Assembly: GCF_000153485.2 (NCBI RefSeq)
Contig: NC_018721.1
Coordinates: 4,092,001-4,156,000, forward strand
Direction: 5' to 3'
Source: Psychroflexus torquis ATCC 700755
GTDB lineage: Bacteria; Bacteroidota; Bacteroidia; Flavobacteriales; Flavobacteriaceae
Length of the DNA: 64,000 bases
In this document: positions 1 through 8,005 of the stretch, piece after piece
How positions within the stretch are numbered: position 1 is the stretch's first letter
Layout of the letters: every line of letters begins with the position of its first letter
Notes under the pieces: model-generated
Database searches by the model: none
The model's input: only the letters and a program-made list of their open reading frames with translations
Told to the model about the DNA's origin: nothing
Program-made: the position numbers and the translations under genes

Positions 1-2
1 TG

Positions 3-30
3 CCTCGTGGGCTTGCCCAGAGGATTATTT
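3..30 (+). repeat. REP-like hairpin, copy A
   Basis: CCTC(g)TGGG-CTTG-CCCAGAGG forms an 8-bp stem with one bulged G and a CTTG loop, followed by ATTATTT. It is GC-richer than its surroundings. Two related hairpins with the same loop core follow at 51-70 and 128-156. Only the three local copies are visible, so dispersal through the genome is inferred. Confidence 0.5.
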
Positions 31-50
31 AATCTCTGTTTGGTTTAATC

Positions 51-70
51 CCCCGAGGCTTGCCTCGTGT
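51..70 (+). repeat. REP-like hairpin, copy B (degenerate)
   Basis: CGAGG-CTTG-CCTCG is a 5-bp stem on the same CTTG loop as copies A and C. The 3' flank differs (TGTTTTGAGG instead of GAGGATTATTT), so this copy is shorter or decayed. Confidence 0.4.
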
Positions 71-127
71 TTTGAGGAAAGTTTGAAAGTGGTTGGTTTT
101 CATCAATCAAAAAAAGCCCTTTAAATG

Positions 128-156
128 CCTCTTGGACTTGCCAAGAGGATTATTTA
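128..156 (+). repeat. REP-like hairpin, copy C
   Basis: CCTCTTGG-ACTTG-CCAAGAGG is a perfect 8-bp stem with a 5-nt loop, followed by ATTATTTA exactly as in copy A. The stem bases differ between A and C while pairing is kept, which suggests selection on structure. Confidence 0.5.
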
Positions 157-295
157 CTTTATAATTTATGAGTGATGGTCTTGAACTCTCTTATTAAATC
201 TTTCCTCATTTTAAATATCGACCCTGCAAAGACGAAACATTGAAATGAGAATAATCTTCTAGCAACCGAGAAAAGTTTAATGTATCTCATCTCAT

Positions 296-335
296 GTTTA
301 CAAATGTATAAAAGCTTTAATATACATTTGTAAAC
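296..335. promoter_or_regulatory. paired operator-like dyads S1 and S2
   Basis: A 15-bp perfect inverted repeat (296-310 and 321-335) can be read as two head-to-head 16-bp sites: GTTTACAAATGTATAA at 296-311, and the inverse at 320-335. Each is a 6-4-6 arrangement with core TACA-N2-TGTA. The same pattern recurs at 354, 553 and 594. The rest of 160-600 holds no gene that I can see, only AT-rich sequence between these sites and a lone half-site GTAAAC at 518-523. Confidence 0.55.
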
Positions 336-353
336 TGAATAAATTTTCCGATA

Positions 354-369
354 GTTTACTTTTGTAACT
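354..369. promoter_or_regulatory. operator-like dyad S3
   Basis: GTTTAC-TTTT-GTAACT has the same 6-4-6 spacing as S1, S2, S4 and S5. The right half is imperfect. Confidence 0.4.
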
Positions 370-552
370 TATTATTTAGAGCTCTATCTATTAAATAATG
401 GTTTCTAATAGATAGTATTGGAAATATTCCTATAGGCCTTTTTATTAAAAATAAAATGCCTATTTACAGTAAGTTATGCCTTTTTTTAGAACAATTACTT
501 TAAGCTATAAGTAACTTGTAAACATGAGGATGACCTCTCTTTCAGTTTATTT

Positions 553-568
553 GTTTACATTCGTATAA
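553..568. promoter_or_regulatory. operator-like dyad S4
   Basis: GTTTAC-ATTC-GTATAA shares its left half with all the other sites and its right half with S1. It lies about 40 nt upstream of the XRE start codon. Confidence 0.45.
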
Positions 569-593
569 GCATAAACCGGTTAAATTAATTATA

Positions 594-609
594 GTTTACA
601 ATGGTAAAC
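594..609. promoter_or_regulatory. operator-like dyad S5 over the XRE start codon
   Basis: GTTTAC-AATG-GTAAAC is the most symmetric copy, with perfect 6-bp arms. Its spacer contains the ATG of the XRE gene at 601. A bound dimer would block transcription or initiation of that gene, so autoregulation is a natural inference. Confidence 0.55.
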
Positions 610-1011
610 AGTTTAGATTTTACAAAACGACTCAAAGAAATCTTTGAGTATTACGACTTATCTGCCTCTTCATTCGCAGACCGAATTGATGTGGGTCGAG
701 CTTCTATTTCTCATATTATATCTGGACGTAATAAACCAAGTTTAGATTTTGTAATGAAGGTAGTATCCAACTTTAAGGAAGTTGAGCTCTATTGGCTTTT
801 AAATGGAAAAGGGTATTTCCCTTCTTCTAAAGACAATAGGAATGTCATAAATGCTAAGGAAGAGTTCGTCGATGATATAAAACCAGAAGAACCAAAGACT
901 ATTGAACCTCTATTAAATGATAATTCAAATCAGGTTTCACACCCTAAAAAAGAAATTCAAAAAGTAATTATATGTTACACCGATGGTAGCTTTGAATCTT
1001 TTCAGAATTAG
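601..1011 (+). CDS. XRE-family helix-turn-helix regulator
   Basis: Predicted cytoplasmic DNA-binding regulator of 136 aa. Residues about 7-65 form an XRE/Cro-CI type HTH, with the core SFADRIDVGRASISHIISGR followed by NKPSLDF, as in many flavobacterial XRE proteins. Residues 66-136 are polar and look flexible, with no recognised domain. The ATG at 601 sits inside a symmetric dyad (594-609), and four more copies of that dyad lie upstream, so the protein may repress itself. No phage, toxin or plasmid gene is nearby, so a stand-alone chromosomal regulator is more likely than a prophage repressor. Its targets cannot be told from this window. The family call is secure; the role is not. Confidence 0.85.
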   Translation: MVNSLDFTKRLKEIFEYYDLSASSFADRIDVGRASISHIISGRNKPSLDFVMKVVSNFKEVELYWLLNGKGYFPSSKDNRNVINAKEEFVDDIKPEEPKTIEPLLNDNSNQVSHPKKEIQKVIICYTDGSFESFQN

Positions 1012-1046
1012 TTGTTATAGTCTACTATAATAACTTTTGATTTAAT

Positions 1047-1054
1047 TATTTTTG
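1047..1054 (+). promoter_or_regulatory. Bacteroidota -7 box TATTTTTG
   Basis: Exact match to TAnnTTTG, ending 9 nt before the ATG at 1064, which predicts a leaderless or nearly leaderless transcript for the lipoprotein gene. No clear -33 TTG at the usual spacing was found. Confidence 0.5.
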
Positions 1055-1063
1055 CTCAAAAAC

Positions 1064-1435
1064 ATGCGCTACCTCACTGCATTAATTTTATGTCTTCTTT
1101 TTATATCCTGTTATAATCCTGAAAGAAATTGTGAAGATTTTAAAACAGGAACCTTTGAGTTTGAGGCTTATTTAGAAGGAGATTTAGTGAAGACTACTTT
1201 TATTAGAAATGATTCGATAGAAATCGAAATTTACAAGGACAAAAGAGACACTGCATCGATCCGCTGGATTAATGACTGTGAATACGTCTTAAAATCGTTA
1301 AATCCCAAAAATTTAGCTGAAGAAAAGCCCATCCACATGAAAATTATATCCACCAAAAACAACTCCTATACTTTTGAGTATAAAATTGTAGGGAAAAATA
1401 AGAAGCAAAAAGGACGGGTCGTAAAAGTCGATTAA
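1064..1435 (+). CDS. small lipoprotein of unknown function
   Basis: A 123-aa protein with an N-terminal hydrophobic segment and a lipobox ending in FISC (Cys16), so probably a lipid-anchored envelope protein. The rest is mixed polar sequence (DTASIRWINDCEYVL, then a basic tail) with no recognised catalytic motif. I chose the ATG at 1064 over a TTG at 1052 because the TTG lies inside the likely promoter box. It converges on parC: the two stop codons overlap at 1432-1435. Function unknown; it may resemble small flavobacterial proteins annotated only by DUF numbers. Confidence 0.7.
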   Translation: MRYLTALILCLLFISCYNPERNCEDFKTGTFEFEAYLEGDLVKTTFIRNDSIEIEIYKDKRDTASIRWINDCEYVLKSLNPKNLAEEKPIHMKIISTKNNSYTFEYKIVGKNKKQKGRVVKVD

Positions 1436-4023
1436 TCAAACAAAGAGGATTGTTGGTTATCCTCCTTTTTATCTTCTGTTTCAGGGACTATAGCTTCCTC
1501 GGATTCCTTATCAGAGGGTAATGGTTCTATAAGATCAATCTGCTTGATTAGATCTGAGGTGAGTTGATTACCTTGAGCTTTAATTCCTTTAATAGATATA
1601 AAGTCTTCTAGATTTACTACTTCATTAGATCTTCTATCTTTTCCTCTAGTCTTTTTAAACTCAATTTCAATTCGAGGAATATAGTCTGTAGAGACTACTT
1701 CCAGCTGAGAGTTAGGATGTTCAGTGATAATTAATTCCTCCTTGTCAGCGTTATCAATTTGAAAGCGCTTGACGTAGTATTTTTCTTTCTCTCCCTCCCA
1801 GTATACAAGCGAAATTGGTTTTTTAGAATTCCATTTCTCCATAACTATGATGTCGTTTTCAAAACGGGTAGTAAGTTCAGGAATAATGGTTTTAGCAATT
1901 CCATTTTGTCTAATAATCAGTAACCTATCCTCACCTTTAAAAGCTCCCAAGAGTTCTCCTCTTTCGTCCACATTAAGACGTCTTACCGCTTCATCGAACC
2001 ATATTTTTCTTGGTTTTAAGGTAGAGACTCCTTCTTCTTTAAGATCAACACTTTTAATGGGCATTTTGGAGACTAAATTTCCCTTCACATTTCTGCCTTT
2101 AATAGCTAGGTCTGAGAAATCAATATCAAATTTCAAACGTTTTAAACCTTTCTTTTGTCTTAAAAAAACAGTCACTAACTCTGCTTCACCGTTAGGGTTA
2201 CAAGAAAAATATAAAACTTTTGTTCCCGGTTTATCATTTCCCATACTGTATGCCTTATCTCTTGTTATTGAGGTAACAGCAAAACGCTTCATATGGCTAA
2301 AACCAGCTTTACCATCCTTATAAATGAGATTATAGATGGTTCTTTTATCTTTTTTCTTAAAGATTCCTACATATAGAATATTCTTCCCAATAAAGGTCTT
2401 GCCCTCTACCTTGGATACCATCATAGTTCCATCTTCAGTAAAACAAATGATATCGTCAATATCACTACAATCGGTAACATATTCATCTTTCTTCATAGAA
2501 GTGCCTATAAAGCCTTCAATTCTATTGACATAAAGCTTAGTATTTCGGATTACGACTTTGGAGGCTTCGATATCTTCAAACAATTGAATTCTCGTTTTGC
2601 GTTCTTTGCCCTTACCGTATTTCTCTTTAAGCATTTTGAAGTAATTGATAGAATAATCTATCAAGTGGTCAAGATCTTGCTTTACAGCTTCGATATCCGC
2701 TTCCAAGGCTTCTATTTTTTGGTCTGCTTTATCTAGGTCGAATTTTGAAATTCTTTTAATTCTGATTTCAGTAAGTCTAGAAATATCATCCCTGGTAATG
2801 TCTCGTTTCAAATGCTTTATGTGAGGTTGTAACCCCCTGTCAATAGCATCTATAACACCATCCCAAGTTTCTTCTTCTTCAATATCTCGATAGATGCGTT
2901 TCTCTATAAATATCTTCTCTAAGGACGCAAAATGCCATTGCTCTTCAAGTTCTCCAAGTTTTATTTCTAACTCGGTTTTTAAGAGCTCTACCGTATTTTC
3001 AGTACTCATTCTCAAAAGCTCTGACATTCCTAAGAAATGAGGCTTATCATCAATGATAACACAGCTTAAGGGAGAAATTGACACCTCACAATTGGTAAAA
3101 GCAAATAAAGCATCTATAGTTTTGTCTGGTGAAATGTTATTGGGTAAGTGAACAAGAATTTCAACATCTGAAGACGTATTATCTTCAATTTTTTTAATTT
3201 TAATTTTACCCTTGTCATTTGCCTTAAGGATAGAATCTATGAGTGTTGACGTGTTTGTTGAATAAGGGATTTCGTTAATCACCAGTAAATTCTTGTCTTT
3301 TACTTCAATAGTGGCTCTCACTCTTATTTTTCCTCCTCTAAGGCCGTCATTATAATTTGAAACATCTGCGATTCCTCCAGTTGCAAAGTCTGGGAATATT
3401 GTAAAACGCTTACCTTCTAGATGCTTGATGGACGCATCAATAAGTTCAATGAAATTATGGGGAAGAATCTTTGTACTTAAACCCACAGCAATACCCTCTG
3501 CTCCTTGAGCCAATACCATTGGAAATTTAACTGGTAAATTAACAGGCTCTTGCTTACGACCGTCGTACGAAATTTGCCATTCTGTGGTTTTTGGATTAAA
3601 AACGACCTCCAGAGCAAATTTGGATAATCTTGCTTCTATATACCGAGATGCTGCCGCACGGTCTCCAGTAAGGATATTCCCCCAGTTACCTTGAGTGTCT
3701 ATTAGAATATCTTTTTGACCAATTTGAACGATAGCATCTCCGATACTTGCATCTCCGTGAGGGTGGTATTGCATTGTATGGCCTACAATATTGGCAACCT
3801 TTGTATATCTTCCATCATCTAGATCTTTCATAGAATGTAAAATCCTACGATGTACAGGCTTAAAACCATCTTCTATGGCGGGTACTGCTCTTTCTAGTAT
3901 GACATATGATGCGTAATCTAGGAACCATTCTTGGAACATTCCTGTTACTTTTACAGACTCGTCTTTTGCAGTAGGATCGAAAGGCTCCTGAGATTCAGGA
4001 TTTAAATCTAGATCGTCACTCAT
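1432..4023 (-). CDS. parC: DNA topoisomerase IV subunit A
   Basis: Breakage-reunion subunit of topoisomerase IV, which decatenates and relaxes DNA with ParE. It has 863 aa, usual for Bacteroidota. The N-terminal winged-helix/tower domain carries the catalytic tyrosine in AASRYIEARL (Tyr128), and the quinolone-determining region reads QYHPHGDASIGDAIV at about 86-100. A coiled-coil section lies near 440-480, then a C-terminal propeller-like part and an acidic tail. The neighbour parE and the motif type favour ParC over GyrA. The ATG at 4023 overlaps the stop of the upstream gene (ATGA), so translation is probably coupled. At the position of E. coli GyrA Ser83 there is Ala92, while the Asp87 equivalent (Asp96) is kept. 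Confidence 0.88.
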   Translation of the reverse strand: MSDDLDLNPESQEPFDPTAKDESVKVTGMFQEWFLDYASYVILERAVPAIEDGFKPVHRRILHSMKDLDDGRYTKVANIVGHTMQYHPHGDASIGDAIVQIGQKDILIDTQGNWGNILTGDRAAASRYIEARLSKFALEVVFNPKTTEWQISYDGRKQEPVNLPVKFPMVLAQGAEGIAVGLSTKILPHNFIELIDASIKHLEGKRFTIFPDFATGGIADVSNYNDGLRGGKIRVRATIEVKDKNLLVINEIPYSTNTSTLIDSILKANDKGKIKIKKIEDNTSSDVEILVHLPNNISPDKTIDALFAFTNCEVSISPLSCVIIDDKPHFLGMSELLRMSTENTVELLKTELEIKLGELEEQWHFASLEKIFIEKRIYRDIEEEETWDGVIDAIDRGLQPHIKHLKRDITRDDISRLTEIRIKRISKFDLDKADQKIEALEADIEAVKQDLDHLIDYSINYFKMLKEKYGKGKERKTRIQLFEDIEASKVVIRNTKLYVNRIEGFIGTSMKKDEYVTDCSDIDDIICFTEDGTMMVSKVEGKTFIGKNILYVGIFKKKDKRTIYNLIYKDGKAGFSHMKRFAVTSITRDKAYSMGNDKPGTKVLYFSCNPNGEAELVTVFLRQKKGLKRLKFDIDFSDLAIKGRNVKGNLVSKMPIKSVDLKEEGVSTLKPRKIWFDEAVRRLNVDERGELLGAFKGEDRLLIIRQNGIAKTIIPELTTRFENDIIVMEKWNSKKPISLVYWEGEKEKYYVKRFQIDNADKEELIITEHPNSQLEVVSTDYIPRIEIEFKKTRGKDRRSNEVVNLEDFISIKGIKAQGNQLTSDLIKQIDLIEPLPSDKESEEAIVPETEDKKEDNQQSSLFD

Positions 4024-4505
4024 AAATTAGTTTGGTTTTTTGCTATGATTTTATCTAAGGATAATTTCAAATATCTAGTTTTTCTGGGGCTTAATAAGCT
4101 GATATTGGTGTGAATATCTTTTATTGAATTCTTTATTGAATACACAATATTTAATCGTCTGTAAATGATTAAGTTAGTTATCCTATAAGACTTTATTTTA
4201 TCTTTTTTTATTTCATGAATCTTAGTCCTGCCTTCAAATTTTGATAATGTAACACCTTTATTTATAAACGAAACTAAGTTTCCTTCACTGTTGTATTTAA
4301 AATACTTACCAACGAAGTAAATATAAATTAACCACAATCCTACCCCTATCAAAGCTGGGTAAAAGTAGTTGTCTGAAGGAAAAAATTGCTGATCTAATTG
4401 CTGACCTAATTGATAATTTAAAAAGATAATTAATAGAAAAAAAGACATTGAAAAGTTAGACACTCCGAAAATAACTTTTACAAATCTATGATTATTTAAC
4501 TTCAT
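4020..4505 (-). CDS. unknown two-TM membrane protein inside the parE-parC operon
   Basis: A 161-aa protein with two predicted membrane segments (about 15-32 and 50-67) and a basic cytoplasmic tail of about 90 residues rich in Lys and Ile. That tail could be a small PH-like domain, but I cannot confirm a family. Its start overlaps the end of parE by 14 nt and its stop overlaps the parC start by 4 nt (ATGA), so the three genes are one transcript. Nothing in it suggests a direct role in DNA topology. Intact overlaps on both sides argue for a real, translated gene. Confidence 0.7.
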   Translation of the reverse strand: MKLNNHRFVKVIFGVSNFSMSFFLLIIFLNYQLGQQLDQQFFPSDNYFYPALIGVGLWLIYIYFVGKYFKYNSEGNLVSFINKGVTLSKFEGRTKIHEIKKDKIKSYRITNLIIYRRLNIVYSIKNSIKDIHTNISLLSPRKTRYLKLSLDKIIAKNQTNL

Positions 4506-6372
4506 TAATTTCTTCTTTGACTTCTTCTACGAGGTCGATTTCTACTTTTAAATTTTCTATGATGAAATTTTGTCTATCTGGTGTATTTTTCCCCATATAG
4601 AATTCTAAAATTTCTGGTATGCTTTTATATTTATCCAACATTACTGGATCCAAACGGATATCATCGCCTATAAAATTTTTAAACTCGTCTGGAGAGATCT
4701 CACCAAGTCCTTTAAAGCGAGTGATTTCTGGATTACCTCTTAATTTTTTTAAGGCTTCTCGTCTTTCTGTTTCAGAATAACAATAAAACGTTTGCTTTTT
4801 ATCTCTAACTCTAAAGAGCGGTGTTTGCAAAATATAAAGGTGACCTTCTTTAATTAGCTCTGGAAAAAATTGAAGAAAAAACGTTATGATAAGCAACCTA
4901 ATGTGCATGCCATCTACATCTGCATCGGTTGCTATCACTATATTATTATAACGCAAGTCCTCTAGAGAATCTTCGATATTAAGAGCAGCTTGAAGCAAAT
5001 TGAATTCTTCGTTTTCATAAACGATTTTTTTACTCAGTCCATAAGAATTTAGAGGTTTACCTTTAAGGCTAAATACGGCTTGTGTGTTTACATCTCTAGA
5101 TTTTGTGATACTCCCACTAGCCGAATCTCCTTCGGTTATAAAAAGTGTTGTTTCAAGATAACCTTCTTTTTTAGTATCTTCTAAATGTATTCTACAATCC
5201 CTTAATTTCTTATTGTGTACACTTGATTTTTTAGCTCTATCTTTTGCTAGTTTTCGGATTCCAGAAAGATCTTTCCGCTCTTTCTCAGCTCTTAGAATTT
5301 TCCTGTGTAATTGTTCAGCAGTCTCATTATTTTTGTGGAGATAATTATCAAGCTCTTGCTTCATAAAATCTAATATAAAGGTTCTAACCGATGGTAAGTC
5401 TTCTCCCATATCTGTAGAACCTAACTTTGTTTTGGTCTGACTTTCAAAAATAGGCTCCATCACTTTAATACTCACAGCAGAAACAATTGACTTTCGAATA
5501 TCGCTGGGCTCAAAGTTTTTCTTGTAGAAATCTCTAATGGTTTTCACAATAGCTTCTCGAAAAGCAGTCTGGTGAGTTCCTCCTTGTGTGGTATTTTGAC
5601 CATTTACAAAAGAGTGGTATTCTTCAGAATATTGTGCTTTACTAAAGGTAATAGCAACTTCAATATCGTTACCCCTCAGGTGAATAATAGGGAATAATCG
5701 ATCTTCCTCTCGGATTCTGTCGCTTAGTAAATCTTTTAAACCCTCTTCAGAGTAAAATTTCTCACCATTGAACATTATAGTAAGTCCTGGGTTTAAGTAG
5801 ACGTAATTCTTAAGCATCTTTTCGATATATTCATTTCTGTATGAATATTTCTTAAAAATAACTTCATCGGGAATAAAAGTTACTTTAGTCCCTCTGCGTC
5901 TTGATGATTCCTCAAGATCTTCTTTATTAATTAAATTACCTTGGTCAAACTCAGCAGATACCGATTTTCCATCTCGTGATGATTCTACCCTGAAATAACT
6001 CGAAAGTGCATTAACGGCTTTAGTCCCTACACCATTAAGACCAACAGATTTCTTGAAGGCATTGGTGTCGTATTTTCCTCCTGTGTTCATTTTGGAAACT
6101 ACGTCCACTACTTTTCCTAAAGGTATTCCACGTCCATAGTCCCTTACATTAACTTTAGTGCTTTGAATAGACACTTCGATAGTTTTTCCAGAACCCATCA
6201 CAAATTCATCGATAGAATTGTCCAAAACCTCCTTTAATAAAATATAAATACCATCGTCTGCACTAGAGCCATCCCCAAGTTTACCTATGTACATGCCCGG
6301 TCGCATGCGGATATGTTCTTTCCAGTCTAAAGATTTTATGTTATCCTCTGTGTACTTTGTTTCTTGTGCCAT
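4492..6372 (-). CDS. parE: DNA topoisomerase IV subunit B
   Basis: ATPase subunit of topoisomerase IV, 626 aa from the chosen start. The GHKL ATPase domain is N-terminal (DNSIDEF near 55, GRGIPLG near 85, [13 protein letters not shown] near 120), then a transducer domain, and the TOPRIM domain begins at ITEGDSASG (about 415) with the metal motif [10 protein letters not shown] prefer the ATG at 6372 (MAQETKY) over 6387, which would add MLRKN without a family match. A TAAATTTG box lies at 6428-6435. It is the first gene of a three-gene overlapping set with an unknown membrane protein and parC. Confidence 0.9.
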   Translation of the reverse strand: MAQETKYTEDNIKSLDWKEHIRMRPGMYIGKLGDGSSADDGIYILLKEVLDNSIDEFVMGSGKTIEVSIQSTKVNVRDYGRGIPLGKVVDVVSKMNTGGKYDTNAFKKSVGLNGVGTKAVNALSSYFRVESSRDGKSVSAEFDQGNLINKEDLEESSRRRGTKVTFIPDEVIFKKYSYRNEYIEKMLKNYVYLNPGLTIMFNGEKFYSEEGLKDLLSDRIREEDRLFPIIHLRGNDIEVAITFSKAQYSEEYHSFVNGQNTTQGGTHQTAFREAIVKTIRDFYKKNFEPSDIRKSIVSAVSIKVMEPIFESQTKTKLGSTDMGEDLPSVRTFILDFMKQELDNYLHKNNETAEQLHRKILRAEKERKDLSGIRKLAKDRAKKSSVHNKKLRDCRIHLEDTKKEGYLETTLFITEGDSASGSITKSRDVNTQAVFSLKGKPLNSYGLSKKIVYENEEFNLLQAALNIEDSLEDLRYNNIVIATDADVDGMHIRLLIITFFLQFFPELIKEGHLYILQTPLFRVRDKKQTFYCYSETERREALKKLRGNPEITRFKGLGEISPDEFKNFIGDDIRLDPVMLDKYKSIPEILEFYMGKNTPDRQNFIIENLKVEIDLVEEVKEEINEVK

Positions 6373-6427
6373 ATTTTTTCTCAACATCGAAATATACTAC
6401 GATTTCTGTAAAATAAAAATCATAACA

Positions 6428-6435
6428 CAAATTTA
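6428..6435 (-). promoter_or_regulatory. -7 box TAAATTTG for parE
   Basis: Minus-strand match to TAnnTTTG about 56 nt upstream of the parE start. It gives a short normal leader. Confidence 0.5.
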
Positions 6436-6489
6436 TAATCTTAAAGCTTTTGGAGCATCTTTAAGGTAGAAATATTTTCAAAAACTAAA

Positions 6490-6521
6490 AAAGCCTTCAT
6501 CAATTTCATAATGAAGGCTTT
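6490..6521 (-). terminator. terminator of the ferredoxin gene
   Basis: AAAGCCTTCAT (6490-6500) pairs with ATGAAGGCTTT (6511-6521): a perfect 11-bp stem with a 10-nt loop, followed on the minus strand by a T run. It lies 27 nt past the ferredoxin stop. Confidence 0.8.
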
Positions 6522-6547
6522 AGCAAATTAAATAGTATCGAATAAAC

Positions 6548-6898
6548 TTATTTATTATGCATGAAAGATTGCTTACCTAAAAGTGTTTCTTCAGACTCCA
6601 CATGCTCGTCATCGGGAACGCAACAATCTACTGGACAAACCGCTGCACATTGGGGTTCCTCATGAAATCCCATGCACTCCGTACATTTGTCTGCTGCTAT
6701 ATAATATAATTCATCACTTACAGGTTCCTGAGCTTCTTCAGCATTTGCCTCTTTTCCGTTTGGAAGAACAATATCACCTTTCAAACTTGTTCCATCGGCA
6801 TGTCTCCAATCATCACCGCCTTCATAGATTGCTGTATTAGGGCATTCCGACTCGCAAGCACCGCAATTGATACATTCGTCTGTTATTTTTATAGCCAT
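6548..6898 (-). CDS. 4Fe-4S dicluster ferredoxin
   Basis: Small cytoplasmic electron carrier of 116 aa. The first cluster motif is [12 protein letters not shown] (Cys9-Cys20). The second is CTECMGF, spaced to [10 protein letters not shown] near residues 73-91, so both [4Fe-4S] sites are complete. About 50 acidic residues separate them, longer than in minimal bacterial ferredoxins but common in Bacteroidota. It is monocistronic, with its own promoter box (6953-6960) and terminator (6490-6521). It stands head to head with a LuxC-type acyl-CoA reductase, a pairing common in this phylum; whether the two interact is not known from the sequence. Confidence 0.9.
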   Translation of the reverse strand: MAIKITDECINCGACESECPNTAIYEGGDDWRHADGTSLKGDIVLPNGKEANAEEAQEPVSDELYYIAADKCTECMGFHEEPQCAAVCPVDCCVPDDEHVESEETLLGKQSFMHNK

Positions 6899-6914
6899 TT
6901 GAGTAATATTTATG

Positions 6915-6922
6915 TAAATTTG
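6915..6922 (+). promoter_or_regulatory. -7 box TAAATTTG for the acyl-CoA reductase gene
   Basis: Match to TAnnTTTG, 37 nt before the ATG at 6960. Its mate on the other strand (6953-6960) drives the ferredoxin gene, making a divergent promoter pair. Confidence 0.5.
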
Positions 6923-6952
6923 TTCAGAAATATAAATACTCTAACGGTTAGC

Positions 6953-6960
6953 CAAATTTA
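6953..6960 (-). promoter_or_regulatory. -7 box TAAATTTG for the ferredoxin gene
   Basis: Minus-strand TAnnTTTG match about 54 nt upstream of the ferredoxin ATG. It overlaps the start codon region of the divergent reductase gene. Confidence 0.5.
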
Positions 6961-7994
6961 TGACTTTAGATGATAGAATAAATACCTTTTCAGAACTTGG
7001 ATTATACCTGCAAAATTACACAGATTCTAAAGATTTAAGCTCAAATTTTTCACAAAAATTGACTAATATCATTAGGCAAGCTGAGATTCAAAATGCCTGG
7101 TTTACACAAGATCAGGTCCATTTATCGATAGCGGCTTGGGCAAAAGCTTTGACAAAAAAACAGCTTCGTAATTGGCTTACGCCCTACAAGATATCGGCGA
7201 TGCCTAAAAAAGATGTCGCTGTTATTATGGCTGGAAATATACCTTTAGTCGGCTTTCATGATTTTTTATGTGTTCTTATTCTTGGCCATAAAGTGATTGG
7301 TAAGTTATCATCCAACGATAATTTGCTGCTTCCTTTTATGGCTGAAGAGCTGATTAAAATTCACCCAGGTTTTGAAGATAAAATTGTATTTACGAATGAT
7401 AGATTACCGAAATTTGATAGTGTTATAGCTACAGGAAGTAATAATACAGCAAGGTATTTTGAATATTACTTTAAAGATAAACCTCATATTATTCGGAAAA
7501 ATAGAAATTCATTAGCTATTCTAAATGGAACTGAATCTAAAACTGAACTTGAAGCCTTAGGCGAAGATGTATTTAGATATTTTGGGTTGGGATGTAGAAA
7601 CGTTTCAAAGCTATTTATCCCTGAAGATTATGATGTTGATGATTTTTTCAAAGCTATGTTTAAATTTAAAGATTATATCCATCATCATAAATACGCTAAT
7701 AATTACGATTACAATAAGGCCGTTTATTTAATGAGCTCCGTAAAACTTTTAGACAATGGTTTTTTACTCTTAAAAGAAGATAAACAATTCTCATCCCCTA
7801 TTGGGACTTTGTTTTATGAAAAGTACACCAGTATAAAAGAACTTGAAATCACCCTGAGAGAAAGACATGAAGAGATACAATGTACCGTTGGAAATGAAGA
7901 TTTTACAGAGGTTAATTTTGGGCAAACACAAAATCCAAAGTTGTCTGATTATGCAGATGGGGTGGACACTTTAGAATTTTTAATCCAACACTAA
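6960..7994 (+). CDS. LuxC-family acyl-CoA reductase
   Basis: Putative NAD(P)H-dependent reductase of fatty acyl thioesters to aldehydes, 344 aa, cytoplasmic. It has the aldehyde-dehydrogenase-like fold of LuxC: VAVIMAGNIPLVGFHD (about 82-97) is the nucleotide-binding part, VIATGSNNTARYFE lies near 155-168, and FGLGCRNVSKLF near 208 contains the likely catalytic cysteine. LuxCDABE luciferase genes are absent, so it is not a light system. It is divergent from a ferredoxin and 11 nt ahead of serC, so it probably heads the serC-serA transcript. Substrate unknown. Confidence 0.8.
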   Translation: MTLDDRINTFSELGLYLQNYTDSKDLSSNFSQKLTNIIRQAEIQNAWFTQDQVHLSIAAWAKALTKKQLRNWLTPYKISAMPKKDVAVIMAGNIPLVGFHDFLCVLILGHKVIGKLSSNDNLLLPFMAEELIKIHPGFEDKIVFTNDRLPKFDSVIATGSNNTARYFEYYFKDKPHIIRKNRNSLAILNGTESKTELEALGEDVFRYFGLGCRNVSKLFIPEDYDVDDFFKAMFKFKDYIHHHKYANNYDYNKAVYLMSSVKLLDNGFLLLKEDKQFSSPIGTLFYEKYTSIKELEITLRERHEEIQCTVGNEDFTEVNFGQTQNPKLSDYADGVDTLEFLIQH

Positions 7995-8005
7995 AACGAT
8001 AAGAC

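Noticed and set aside
601..1011. XRE regulator as a prophage repressor
   Set aside because: No integrase, structural phage gene, att-like repeat or toxin-antitoxin partner is nearby.
1847..2323. Long open frame opposite parC
   Set aside because: It lies wholly antisense to conserved parC coding sequence and has no recognisable motif or start signal.
6583..6840. Open frame opposite the ferredoxin gene
   Set aside because: His/Leu-rich reading that comes from the reverse complement of the Cys and acidic codons of the ferredoxin.
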